Shown here: positions 17,343-25,701 of the stretch, one piece after another
Numbering within the stretch: position 1 is the first letter of the stretch
How the letters are laid out: each line of letters starts with the position of its first letter
Origin: Saccharopolyspora_D taberi
GTDB lineage: Bacteria > Actinomycetota > Actinomycetes > Mycobacteriales > Pseudonocardiaceae
Length of the DNA stretch: 64,000 nucleotides
NCBI RefSeq assembly: GCF_039534165.1
Contig: NZ_BAAAUX010000018.1
Coordinates: forward strand, 9,808-73,807
Reading direction: 5' to 3'
Program-made: the position numbers and the translations under genes
Notes under the pieces: model-generated
What the model was told of the DNA's origin: nothing
Seen by the model: the letters and a program-made list of their open reading frames with translations, nothing else
Database searches by the model: none

Positions 17343-18290
17343 TCAGCGGGGGAGGCCAATCGCACCCGTGATGTTGGCGCCGTCGAGATTCGTGCCGGTG
17401 CGGTTCGTGCCGGTGAAATCGGCGCCTCTGAGGTACGCGGACCAGAAGTCGGCGTTGGTGAGATTGGCATTGGTCATGTCGGCGCTGGTGAGGTCGGCCC
17501 GTTCCAGTCTGGCGCCTTCGAGGTTGGCGCCGGCCAGTGAGGCGAGGTTGAGCTTGGCGTCGGTGAGGTTGGCACCCGTGAGGTCGGCGCTGGTGAGATT
17601 GGCATTGCTGAGGTCCGTGTTGCTGAGATCCGCGTTGGTCAGATCGGCGCCCGTGAGATCCGCGTTGGTGAGGTCGGTGCCGACGATGGTGGCGGAAGTG
17701 AGATCCGCGTCGATGAGGGAGACGTACGCGAGTTGGGCCGAGTTGAAGTCAGTACCGGCCAGTGGTGCTCCTAAGAGAAGGAGGCCTGATTCCGAGTCGT
17801 GCGTGGCCTCGCGGCGGCCGATGACCACGGACGCCGCTCGTAGATCCGCGGCGATCAAAGGATAAGAGCCGTATTCGTTGGTCACGAACGGGCTCGCAGG
17901 GGGATGCTCGCGGATGAACGCGGTCAGGACGTCCATGACGGCGGGATGATCGCGGGGCGAGTCCCGCGCTATTCGCTCCAGAGCGTAGACGCCACCGACG
18001 CGTACTTCGAGTTTCTCCGCTCCGAGCTGCTCAACGGCTTTGGTGAACCGGTCGGTGAGCTGCCCTTCCTGCGCTGTCGCAGCCTGTTCTCGCGTGATCG
18101 TGATCTGGTCCCGCGTCGCCGCTACCGAGATCGCGGTGAAGATCAGGGCGGCCGCTGTGGCCAACCCCGTGATGAGATTCCCCAGCTGCCCCAGCCATTC
18201 GAAGGAACGTGGCTTCGCCACCTCTTTCGGGCGTGGCGCAGCCTCTTCCGCAGGAAGGTCCGGTTCACCGGCGGCTTCGCGTCCCTGCAT
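17343..18290 (-). CDS. Membrane-anchored pentapeptide-repeat protein
   Basis: A 315-residue protein with one transmembrane segment near residues 35-57 (LGNLITGLATAAALIFTAIS), a polar helical stretch (TREQAATAQEGQLTDRFTKAVEQLG) and VRVGGVYALERIARDS, a motif common in pentapeptide-repeat proteins. From about residue 140 it has more than twenty A(D/N)LxX pentapeptides forming a right-handed quadrilateral helix. Some family members mimic DNA or protect gyrase, but those lack this transmembrane and linker region. No substrate or partner can be inferred. The repeat coding sequence is internally repetitive at the DNA level. Confidence 0.85.
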   Translation of the reverse strand: MQGREAAGEPDLPAEEAAPRPKEVAKPRSFEWLGQLGNLITGLATAAALIFTAISVAATRDQITITREQAATAQEGQLTDRFTKAVEQLGAEKLEVRVGGVYALERIARDSPRDHPAVMDVLTAFIREHPPASPFVTNEYGSYPLIAADLRAASVVIGRREATHDSESGLLLLGAPLAGTDFNSAQLAYVSLIDADLTSATIVGTDLTNADLTGADLTNADLSNTDLSNANLTSADLTGANLTDAKLNLASLAGANLEGARLERADLTSADMTNANLTNADFWSAYLRGADFTGTNRTGTNLDGANITGAIGLPR

Positions 18291-18372
18291 GGTGATCAGG
18301 GTGCCACCGACCCGGCATCGATGGGCGCGGTTCGGTCAGCTGTCCGGAGAATCCCACATCCTGCGACACCCC

Positions 18373-19893
18373 CTACCGCGGCCTGCCCGCGACCCTGGGC
18401 CGGGTCTGCCAAGGCAGCGGCCCGTCCAGCGGCCGGTACTCCACGCCGAGGGCCGCCAGCCGTGCCAGGTGGTGCTCCAAGCGGTCCCGGAAACCGGTGT
18501 GCCGGTCCTCGGTCCAGGCGACTTCGGCGAAGGCCGCGAGTCGGGGGAACACCGCGTAGTCCACCCGGCGCGGCGTGTCCAGGTGTTCGGTCCACACCTG
18601 CGCCTGCACGCCGAGGACCTCGTCGGCGGCGGGCGGTTCGTAGCCGTGGACGTCGTCCAGGGTCCGCAGGAAGCCGACCGGGATCGGCTCGTCGGGGTGG
18701 TCGGACTGGCGGTGGTCGAAGTACAGGTGCTGTTCCGGGCACAGCACGGCCTGGTGCCCGGCCTCGATCGCCCGCAGCGCGCCCTCCTCGCCGCGCCAGG
18801 ACGCGACGATCGTGCCCGCCGGGAGCGGGCCGCCGGCGTCCAGGATCTCGTCCCAGCCCAGGGCCTGCCGCCCGTTGGCGTGCACGTGCTCGATGACCTG
18901 GCGCAGGAACCAGCCGTGCAGGTGCGCCGGATGCGCGAGGCCGAGTTCGGCCGCTCGGTCCGCGGAGTCGCGTTCCCACTGCGCGGTCGGGACTTCGTCA
19001 CCGCCGACGCAGATGACCGGGGACGGGAAGACGTCCATCACGTGGTCCAGGACGTCGCGGTAGAAGTCCACTGTGGCCGGTTGGGCGTTGAGCACCGTCT
19101 CGTTGACGCCCCAGCGGTCCCACACCTCCAGCCGCGGGCCGGGACCGAGCTCCGGGTAGGCGGCGATGGCCGCCTGGCTGTGCCCGGGCACGTCGACCTC
19201 CGGGACGACCGTGATGTGGTGCGCCGCGGCGTGCGCGACGATCTCGCGGAGGTCGTCGGTGGTGTAATACCCGCCGTGCGGGCGGTCGTCGAAGGCGTCG
19301 ACCTCGCCGCGGCCGACCATCGAGCGCCACCGCCAGGCGCCGATCTCGGTCAGCTTCGGATAACGGGGGACCTCGATCCGCCACCCCTGGTCGTCGGTCA
19401 GGTGCAGGTGCAGCACGTTGAGCTTGTGCGCGGCCATCAGCTCGACGAACCGGAAGACCTCGCGCTTGGGCAGGAAGTGCCGGGCGACGTCGAGGTGGCA
19501 GCCGCGCCAGCCGAAGCGCGGGCGGTCGGTGACCACGCCGCACGGCAGCGTCCACGCCGCACTGTGGATCGGGGCGGTGCGGTGGGCGTCCGGGCCGAGC
19601 AGCTGGCGCAGGGTCTGCGCGGCGTGGTGCGCTGCCGCCGCGTCGTGGGCGAGGACCGAGACGCGCTCCCGGCCGATGTCGATCCGGTAGCCCTCCGGTA
19701 CCCCGCCGACGCGGAACTCGATCGCCGCGGGAACGCCAGGGCCGAAGGCGAATCCCGTTGCGGCGCCGATGTTCCTGCGGAACCAGGCCACCACGCCCGG
19801 CTCTCCGCCGACGGTGGTGCCGGGGCCCAGCACGTGCACGCCGTCGCCGGGCTCCACGTGCAGCGGCTTGGGCAGGAGCGCGTCGAAGCTCAT
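18373..19893 (-). CDS. Beta-N-acetylhexosaminidase, GH20 (DasD-like)
   Basis: A 506-residue glycoside hydrolase family 20 enzyme that releases terminal GlcNAc from chitobiose or other glycans by substrate-assisted catalysis. The catalytic Asp-Glu pair is Asp299-Glu300 in VICVGGDEVP. Other family motifs are GWRGCHLDVARHF, HLHLTDDQGWRIEV and EVDVPGHSQAAI. An N-terminal alpha/beta GH20b domain covers about residues 1-120. No signal peptide is seen, so it acts in the cytoplasm on imported oligosaccharides. It overlaps the preceding permease by four bases (ATGA), the last member of an SBP-permease-permease-GH20 operon like dasABCD. Confidence 0.92.
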   Translation of the reverse strand: MSFDALLPKPLHVEPGDGVHVLGPGTTVGGEPGVVAWFRRNIGAATGFAFGPGVPAAIEFRVGGVPEGYRIDIGRERVSVLAHDAAAAHHAAQTLRQLLGPDAHRTAPIHSAAWTLPCGVVTDRPRFGWRGCHLDVARHFLPKREVFRFVELMAAHKLNVLHLHLTDDQGWRIEVPRYPKLTEIGAWRWRSMVGRGEVDAFDDRPHGGYYTTDDLREIVAHAAAHHITVVPEVDVPGHSQAAIAAYPELGPGPRLEVWDRWGVNETVLNAQPATVDFYRDVLDHVMDVFPSPVICVGGDEVPTAQWERDSADRAAELGLAHPAHLHGWFLRQVIEHVHANGRQALGWDEILDAGGPLPAGTIVASWRGEEGALRAIEAGHQAVLCPEQHLYFDHRQSDHPDEPIPVGFLRTLDDVHGYEPPAADEVLGVQAQVWTEHLDTPRRVDYAVFPRLAAFAEVAWTEDRHTGFRDRLEHHLARLAALGVEYRPLDGPLPWQTRPRVAGRPR

Positions 19894-20732
19894 CCCTTCA
19901 CCGCCCCCGCCAGCCCGGACACGAGCCTGCGCTGCACGATGACGAAGAAGACCAGCACCGGAATGGTCATGATCACCGAACCTGCCATGATCGCTCCCCA
20001 GTCGTTGCCCTCGGGGGTGAAGAACACCAGGATCGCCATCGGAAGCGTCTGGTTCTCGGTCGCGGAGATGATGAACGTCTTGGCGAACAGGAAGTCGTTC
20101 CACGCGTGGATGAACGCCAGCACGCTCGCCGAGACCAGGCCCGGCGCCACCAGCGGGAACAGCACCTGCCACACGAACCGCGCCCGGCTCGCGCCGTCCA
20201 GCGTCGCCGCCTCCTCCAGCTCCACCGGGACGGCCGCGACGAACCCGCGCAGCATCCAGATCGCCAGCGGCAGGCTGAACGCCAGGTGCACCAGCACCAG
20301 CGACCCGAGGTGGTTGAGCCCGAACTCCGGCACGGCGGTGCCGACCTGGCGCATCAGGAAGAACAGCGGGATCGTCAGCGCCTCCACCGGAACCATCTGC
20401 GCCACCAGCAGCATCACCAGCAGCACCGTGCGCCCGCGGAACCGGAACCGGGTCAGCGCCACCGCGGCCAGGAACGACAGCAGCATCGACACCAGCACCA
20501 CGATCACCGCGACGATCACGCTGTTGACGAAGTACCCGCCGAGACCGTCCAATGTGAACACCCGGCGGAAGTTGTCCAGCGTCGGGGCCGTGGTCCACGG
20601 CCGCGGGTCGGTGGACTGGATCTCGGCCTGCGGTTTGAACGCGGCCAGCGCCATCCAGTACAGCGGGAACGCGACCACCACCGCGACGACAACGGCCACC
20701 ACCTCGGCGACCGCCCTTCCCGGCCTCGTCAT
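19890..20732 (-). CDS. Carbohydrate ABC transporter permease (MalG/DasC type)
   Basis: A 280-residue inner-membrane permease with six transmembrane segments and the EAA motif EEAATLDGASRARFVWQVLFPL that docks the ATPase. The C-terminus HAWNDFLFAKTFI and VQRRLVSGLAGAVKG is typical of MalG-type partners. Its ATG (20732) overlaps the stop of the upstream permease and its stop overlaps the hexosaminidase start. No ATPase is encoded here; a shared MsiK-like ATPase is expected, as for many actinomycete sugar importers. Confidence 0.93.
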   Translation of the reverse strand: MTRPGRAVAEVVAVVVAVVVAFPLYWMALAAFKPQAEIQSTDPRPWTTAPTLDNFRRVFTLDGLGGYFVNSVIVAVIVVLVSMLLSFLAAVALTRFRFRGRTVLLVMLLVAQMVPVEALTIPLFFLMRQVGTAVPEFGLNHLGSLVLVHLAFSLPLAIWMLRGFVAAVPVELEEAATLDGASRARFVWQVLFPLVAPGLVSASVLAFIHAWNDFLFAKTFIISATENQTLPMAILVFFTPEGNDWGAIMAGSVIMTIPVLVFFVIVQRRLVSGLAGAVKG

Positions 20733-21610
20733 GCGAACTCCTCCTCCTTGCGCTGCGCCCGCAGGTACACCACCGTGATGAGCAGCAGGAGCACGGTCAT
20801 GATCACGCCGATCGCGGAGCCGAGGCCGTAGTTGGAACCGGCGAACGCCTCCTGGTAGGCGTAGACGTTGAGCACCAGGTTGCCGCCCGCGACGCCGCCG
20901 CCGTTGGTCATCACGTAGATCTGGGTGAAGATCTTGAAGTCCCAGATGACCGACTGGATGGTCGCGATGACCAGCAGCGGCCGGAGCATCGGCAGGATCA
21001 CGCTGCGCGCGGTGCGCCAGGTCGAGGCGCCGTCGAGCGCCGCGGCCTCCATCACCTCGGTCGGAATCGCCTTGATTCCCGCGTACATGGTGATCAGCAC
21101 GAACGGGAACGAGCACCAGATGACCTCACCGGCGACCAGGCCGAAGGCGAGGTAGCGGTCGTAGGTCCAGGAGAACCCCTCCATGCCGGTGAGCCCGAGG
21201 CCGACCAGGACCTCGTTGACCAGGCCGAAGTCCTGGTCGAACAGGAACAGCCACACCGTCGAGCCCGCGACCGCCGGGGTCGCCCACGCGCCCAGGGCCG
21301 CCAGGAACAGCAGCATCCGCGGCACCGCGCGGATCCTGGTCGCCAGCACCGCGAGCGCGATGCCGACGACCAGGCTGCCGATCACGCACACGGCGGCGAA
21401 CGCGCAGGTCTGGCCGAGGATGGTCCAGAACTTGTCGTCGCCGAGCAGCTTCGCGTAGTTGCCCAGCCCGAGGAACTCCAGCGGAGCCCCGCCGCTGGCC
21501 TGCTCCTGCCCGTAGTCGTACAGCGAGATCTGCACGAGCTGGAACAGCGGGTAGGCCATGATCGCCAGCAGGACGATCGCGGCGGGGGCCAGGTAGAGCA
21601 GCGCACCCAT
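20729..21610 (-). CDS. Carbohydrate ABC transporter permease (MalF/DasB type)
   Basis: A 293-residue permease with six transmembrane helices, starting MGALLYLAPAAIVLLAIMAYPLF, and carrying the EAA loop MEAAALDGASTWRTARSVILPM. It is the MalF-type partner of the following gene. It starts at the base next to the end of the binding-protein gene. Gene order suggests import of chitobiose or GlcNAc-containing oligosaccharides, but substrate is inferred only from the linked hexosaminidase. Confidence 0.93.
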   Translation of the reverse strand: MGALLYLAPAAIVLLAIMAYPLFQLVQISLYDYGQEQASGGAPLEFLGLGNYAKLLGDDKFWTILGQTCAFAAVCVIGSLVVGIALAVLATRIRAVPRMLLFLAALGAWATPAVAGSTVWLFLFDQDFGLVNEVLVGLGLTGMEGFSWTYDRYLAFGLVAGEVIWCSFPFVLITMYAGIKAIPTEVMEAAALDGASTWRTARSVILPMLRPLLVIATIQSVIWDFKIFTQIYVMTNGGGVAGGNLVLNVYAYQEAFAGSNYGLGSAIGVIMTVLLLLITVVYLRAQRKEEEFA

Positions 21611-22903
21611 CTATCGGCCTTCGAAGGTCGTGTTCATCTTGTCGGCCGCCGCGCGGGTCGCCTCCGCGACGGGGGTGCCGGTGACGATCTGCTGGACCAT
21701 CGTCGGCAGCACGCCCTGCGCGTCGATCTCGGCCCAGGCCGGGCTGGCCGGGACGAACCTGGTGCCGGCCCGCAGGCTGTCGACGAACGGCTTGATCGCG
21801 GGCTCCTCGGCCGCGATCTGCTGCTGCACGTCGGTGAACGTCGGCAGGTTGCCCATCGCGTCGAACATCCGGCGCTGGTACTGCTTGCCCGCCAGCAGGT
21901 GGACGAACTCCTTGGCCAGCGTCGCCCGCTGCGAGGACTTGAGCACCCCGAGCAGGTTGCCGCCGGCGAAGGCCGGGGCGATCGAGCCCGGCGCGGCGCC
22001 GGGGAGCGGGACCACCGAGTACTTCCCGGCGGCAGCCGCGCCGGGGTCGTCGACCGCGGAGCGGTTGAAGTCGCCGCCGATGGTCATGGCCGCCTTGCCG
22101 GAGGCGAAGGTCTGCACGCTCTGGGTGCCGGTCATGTCCGCGCACTGCTCCGGCGGGCAGATGCCGGGGGAGATCAGCGAGGCGTAGTCGGCGATGCCCT
22201 TCTGCGCCTGCGGACTGTCGACAGTGGACTTCCAGCCGCCGCCCTCCTGCCTGGCCAGCTCGCCGCCCGCGGTCCACAGGAACGGCATCATCGCGTAGTG
22301 GTACTTGCCGCCGACGGAGATGCCGTAGAGGTCGGGCCGGGCGGTCCGGATCCTCGCCGCGGTGTCGATCAGCTCGGCGGTCGAGCGCGGCGGCTGGAGG
22401 CCGAGCTCGGCGAACACGTCGGTCCGGTAGTACAGCGCGCGGATGCCGGTGTACCAGGGCACGCCGTAGACCTTGCCGTCGATCGTGGCGGTCTCCAGCA
22501 CCGAAGGCGACAGGTCGGCGGCCTCCGGCCAGCTCGCCAGGTCCTGGCCGAGGTCGGCGAACCCGCCCGCGGCCACGTAGCTGGCGAGGTCGCTGTTGCC
22601 GTACTCGGCGACGTCGGGGGCGCTGGCCGGGTCGTTGAACGCGCCGGTGAACCGCTGCGACCGGGTGTCGACGGAGATGTACTGCACGTCGACCTCGACG
22701 CCCTGGTGGGTCGCCTCGAACTCGCGCACCGCATCGTCCACAGTGGCCTGCTTGGGGTTGCGATCGGCCTCGTCGAACAGCCACACCCGCAGCGTGCCGG
22801 TGCGTTCGTCGGCGGCCGGGGCCGAGCTGTCGACCTGCGGCGGGCCGCACGCCGCGAGCAGCGCGCAGGCGGCGGCGAGCACGACTGGTTTCCATGCCTT
22901 CAT
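21611..22903 (-). CDS. Sugar-binding lipoprotein of ABC transporter (DasA type)
   Basis: A 430-residue family 1 extracellular solute-binding protein. The lipoprotein signal peptide ends in LLAAC with Cys19 as the lipidated residue. The mature protein shows typical segments such as GTLRVWLFDEADR, EATHQGVEVDVQYI, VYGVPWYTGIRALYYRTDVF and AMTIGGDFN. It is the first gene of the four-gene operon and delivers substrate to the two permeases. CGGAGAAC upstream of the ATG is a plausible ribosome binding site. I found no clear DasR-type operator directly upstream of this gene. Confidence 0.93.
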   Translation of the reverse strand: MKAWKPVVLAAACALLAACGPPQVDSSAPAADERTGTLRVWLFDEADRNPKQATVDDAVREFEATHQGVEVDVQYISVDTRSQRFTGAFNDPASAPDVAEYGNSDLASYVAAGGFADLGQDLASWPEAADLSPSVLETATIDGKVYGVPWYTGIRALYYRTDVFAELGLQPPRSTAELIDTAARIRTARPDLYGISVGGKYHYAMMPFLWTAGGELARQEGGGWKSTVDSPQAQKGIADYASLISPGICPPEQCADMTGTQSVQTFASGKAAMTIGGDFNRSAVDDPGAAAAGKYSVVPLPGAAPGSIAPAFAGGNLLGVLKSSQRATLAKEFVHLLAGKQYQRRMFDAMGNLPTFTDVQQQIAAEEPAIKPFVDSLRAGTRFVPASPAWAEIDAQGVLPTMVQQIVTGTPVAEATRAAADKMNTTFEGR

Positions 22904-22971
22904 GTGCGGTTCTCCGTTGTTTCTTTTTTCGAGCTCGTTTTGCGCGGCGGTGCCGGTTGCTGGGGTGGGCT

Positions 22972-22988
22972 AAGCGGCTTCGCCGCTT
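22972..22988 (-). terminator. Candidate terminator of the lactonase gene
   Basis: AAGCGGC at 22972-22978 and GCCGCTT at 22982-22988 form a perfect seven-base stem with a three-base loop, 13 bases past the stop of the minus-strand lactonase gene. There is no U tract. Confidence 0.55.
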
Positions 22989-23001
22989 CTGGTACCGCTT
23001 C

Positions 23002-24165
23002 TCAGCCGTGGAAGGTGACGACGGCGACGGAGGGGATCTCCAGCACCTCCGGTGCCGGGCTCAGCAGCCCGCTCTGCGCGTCGCGGGTGAGGCGGGTGAT
23101 CGTGCCGGAGCGCTGGTTGGACACGTACAGCGAGGTCTGCTCCGGGTCGAGCGCGAAGTGCCGGGGCCAGTCGCCGCCGGTCGGCGTGGCGCCGAGGAAC
23201 TTCAGCGCCGAGCCCTCGATCGCGAAGGCGGCGATGTTGTTGTCACCGCGGTTCGCGGCGTAGACGAACTTGCCGTCGCGGGTCACCGCGATCTCCGACG
23301 GGAAGTTCTCGCCGGTCGCCTCCGGCGCGCGGCTGCTGATGACCTCGCCCGCGGTGAACTTGCCGCCCTCGGGGTCGAAGTCGAGCACCGTGATCGTGGA
23401 GTTCAGCTCCGCGAGCAGGTAGGCGCGGGTGGCGCCGTCGAAGTCCAGGTGCCGGGGACCGGTTCCGGGCGGCAGCGCGAGCTGCTGGTTCTGCGTCAGC
23501 TTCCCAGTCGCGGGGTCGAGCGCGTAGACGAACACCGAGTCCGCGCCGAGGTCGACCGCGATCACCCAGCGCTTGCTGATGTCGACCAGCACCTGGTGGG
23601 CGTGCGGCTGGTCGCCGGGGTGCTTGACCAGGTCGGTGGCCTCGCCGATGCTGCCGTCGTCGTTGCGGCGGTGCACCGAGACCGTGCCGTCGGAGTAGTT
23701 GGCGGTGAACAGGAACTTCCCGTCCGGGTGCACCGAGGCGTGCGTGGTCCCGGCGCCGCCGGTGGGCTGGGTGTTGATCACCTTCGGCGTGTGCGAGGTG
23801 AGGTCGACCGCGGTCACGGTGCCCTGCGGGACCTCGTTGGTGACGTAGAGGTACTGGTGGTCCGGGGACCAGGCGAGCCAGGACGCGTCCGGCACGCCCT
23901 CGACGACGCCGGACGGTTCCAGTGCGCCGGAGTCGGCGCGGTGGGCGACCTCCAGGCCGTGGCCCGCCGGGGTGGACGAGGTGTAGCTGCCGATGAGCGC
24001 CATCAGCATCGCCGCGTGCGCTGCATGGGCGGGAGTCGGGTGCGCGGGTGCCGGGTGCGCGGGCGCCTGCGACGCGCAGGCCGCCTGCGGCGCGAGGAAG
24101 GCGGCGGTTCCGGCAGCGGCGAGTCCGGTGAGGAACGTGCGGCGCTGCAACGAGTTCTCCGGCAA
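23002..24165 (-). CDS. Tat-exported lactonase-family beta-propeller (YbhE/6-phosphogluconolactonase-like)
   Basis: A 387-residue protein with a twin-arginine signal (LQRRTFLTGLAAAGTAAFLA), a His/Ala/Pro-rich spacer, then a seven-bladed propeller of the lactonase family. Repeated blade motifs include YVTNEVPQGTVTAVDL, ASVHPDGKFLFTANYSDGTV, RHFALDPEQTSLYVSNQRSG and VTRDGKFVYAANRGDNNIA. Cytoplasmic 6-phosphogluconolactonases share this fold, but export argues for a different extracellular lactone or structural substrate, perhaps sugar lactones produced by PQQ dehydrogenases. A DasR-like site lies about 50 bases upstream. Confidence 0.88.
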   Translation of the reverse strand: MPENSLQRRTFLTGLAAAGTAAFLAPQAACASQAPAHPAPAHPTPAHAAHAAMLMALIGSYTSSTPAGHGLEVAHRADSGALEPSGVVEGVPDASWLAWSPDHQYLYVTNEVPQGTVTAVDLTSHTPKVINTQPTGGAGTTHASVHPDGKFLFTANYSDGTVSVHRRNDDGSIGEATDLVKHPGDQPHAHQVLVDISKRWVIAVDLGADSVFVYALDPATGKLTQNQQLALPPGTGPRHLDFDGATRAYLLAELNSTITVLDFDPEGGKFTAGEVISSRAPEATGENFPSEIAVTRDGKFVYAANRGDNNIAAFAIEGSALKFLGATPTGGDWPRHFALDPEQTSLYVSNQRSGTITRLTRDAQSGLLSPAPEVLEIPSVAVVTFHG

Positions 24166-24214
24166 GGTCGGCTCCCTTCGTTGGGTTTCGGCCAGTGTGC
24201 CCCGGTTTTCCCGA

Positions 24215-24228
24215 TTGGACTAGACCAA
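24215..24228. promoter_or_regulatory. DasR-like operator (dre site) candidate
   Basis: TTGGACTAGACCAA is a 14-base near-perfect dyad with one mismatched pair. It differs by one base from the core TGGTCTAGACCA of sites bound by the GntR-family GlcNAc regulator DasR. It lies 49 bases upstream of the lactonase start codon, in the 131-base gap after gntP. Confidence 0.45.
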
Positions 24229-24296
24229 AATGGAGCAGTCTTGCCGGACACCGCCGTGTTCGGCGGATCGGATCAGCACCCGCTGCTGCGGTCGGA

Positions 24297-25688
24297 CTAC
24301 ACCAGTGCGGTGAGCAGGGCGGCCATGCCGAACCCGGTCAGCGACAGGATCGTCTCCAGCACCGTCCAGGTCTTGAGCATCTCCTTGACCGGGATGCCGA
24401 AGTAGCGCGAGATGATCCAGAAACCGCCGTCGTTGACGTGCGAGGCGATGATCGACCCGGAGGCGATCGCGACCGCGATCAGCGCCAGCTCCGGCTGGGA
24501 GTAACCGGCTCCGGCGACCAGCGGCGCGATGATCCCGCCGGTGGTCACGATCGCGACGGTCGCCGAACCCTGCGCGATCCGCAGCCCGCTGCTGATCACG
24601 TACGCCGACACCAGGATCGGCAGCCCGCCGGCCTGCAACGAGGTCGCGAGCGCGTCGCCGACGCCGGTGGCCGACAGCACCTTGCCGAAGAACCCGCCCG
24701 CGCCGACCACGAGCAGGATCATCCCCAGTGGACGCAGCGCGTTCGCGGTCAGCGCGGACAGCTCGCGGCCTCTCTTGCCGCGCCGCAGCCCGAGCAGCCA
24801 GTAGGCCAGCAGCACGGCGACGGTCAGCGCGACGGTCGGGTTGCCGATGAACGTGAGCACCTGCAACAGCCCGCTCTCCTTCGGGAGCAGGATGCTGCCG
24901 AAGGTGGCACCGAGGATCAGCACCAGCGGAACCGCGATGACCAGGGCGACCGTGGCCAGCCGCGGTGCGTCCTCGTCCGGTTCGTCGCTCGTGGCCGGGA
25001 TCTCGTCCGGGACCGGCAGGTGGATGCGCTTGCCGATCCAGGCGGGGAAGAGCAGACCGCTGACGACGAACGCGGGAATCCCGCACGCCGCGCCCATCAG
25101 GATCAGCCAGCCCAGGTCGACACCGAGCAGCCCGGCCGCGACCACCGGCCCGGGGTGCGGTGGCAGGAAGGCGTGCGTCATCGACAGCCCGGCCACCAGC
25201 GGCAGGCAGTAGAGCAGGATCGACCGCCCGCCCTGGCGCGCGGCGACGTAGACCAGCGGCGCGAGCACGAAGATGCCGATGTCGAAGAAGACCGGGACGC
25301 CGAACACCAGGCCGGACAGCCCCATCGCCAGCGGTGCGCGGTTCTCCCCGAACGCCGCGAGCAGCTTGCGGGTGAGCAGCTGCGCGCCGCCCGAGGACTC
25401 CAGCAGCGCACCCAGGATCGTGCCGAGACCGACGATCGCGGTGATGTGCCCGAGGATCGAGGCGAACCCGCCCTCCAGCAGCGAGTCGCTGCTGGACTGC
25501 GCGGACCCGACGATCTCGGACACCGGGAGCCCCGCGGCCAGCGCGATCAGCAGCCCGGTGATGATCAGCGCGATGAACGGTTCGATCCGCAGCCGGATGA
25601 TCATCAGCAACAGCACCGCGATCCCCGCCGCGCACAGCGTGAGCAGGCCGGCGGTGTCGTGGTGCAGCCAGTTCAGGAAAGCGTCCAC
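24297..25688 (-). CDS. GntP-family gluconate/hydroxy-acid permease
   Basis: A 463-residue integral membrane protein of the GntP (Gnt-H+ symporter) family with about twelve transmembrane helices. Characteristic segments are GGFASILGHITAIVGLGTILGALLESSGGA near residue 75 and the C-terminal SHVNDGGFWIISRYFGIPVKEMLKTWTVLETI. It starts 13 bases after the N-acyl-D-amino-acid deacylase on the same strand, an association seen elsewhere in which GntP-type carriers serve D-amino-acid or hydroxy-acid catabolism. The substrate could be gluconate from sugar oxidation or an amino-acid derivative; the context favours the latter. Confidence 0.92.
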   Translation of the reverse strand: MDAFLNWLHHDTAGLLTLCAAGIAVLLLMIIRLRIEPFIALIITGLLIALAAGLPVSEIVGSAQSSSDSLLEGGFASILGHITAIVGLGTILGALLESSGGAQLLTRKLLAAFGENRAPLAMGLSGLVFGVPVFFDIGIFVLAPLVYVAARQGGRSILLYCLPLVAGLSMTHAFLPPHPGPVVAAGLLGVDLGWLILMGAACGIPAFVVSGLLFPAWIGKRIHLPVPDEIPATSDEPDEDAPRLATVALVIAVPLVLILGATFGSILLPKESGLLQVLTFIGNPTVALTVAVLLAYWLLGLRRGKRGRELSALTANALRPLGMILLVVGAGGFFGKVLSATGVGDALATSLQAGGLPILVSAYVISSGLRIAQGSATVAIVTTGGIIAPLVAGAGYSQPELALIAVAIASGSIIASHVNDGGFWIISRYFGIPVKEMLKTWTVLETILSLTGFGMAALLTALV

Positions 25689-25701
25689 TGCGGCTCCAGC
25701 G

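Noticed and set aside
17370..17720. Repetitive DNA that looks like a short tandem repeat array
   Set aside because: The repetition is explained by the pentapeptide repeats of the encoded protein.
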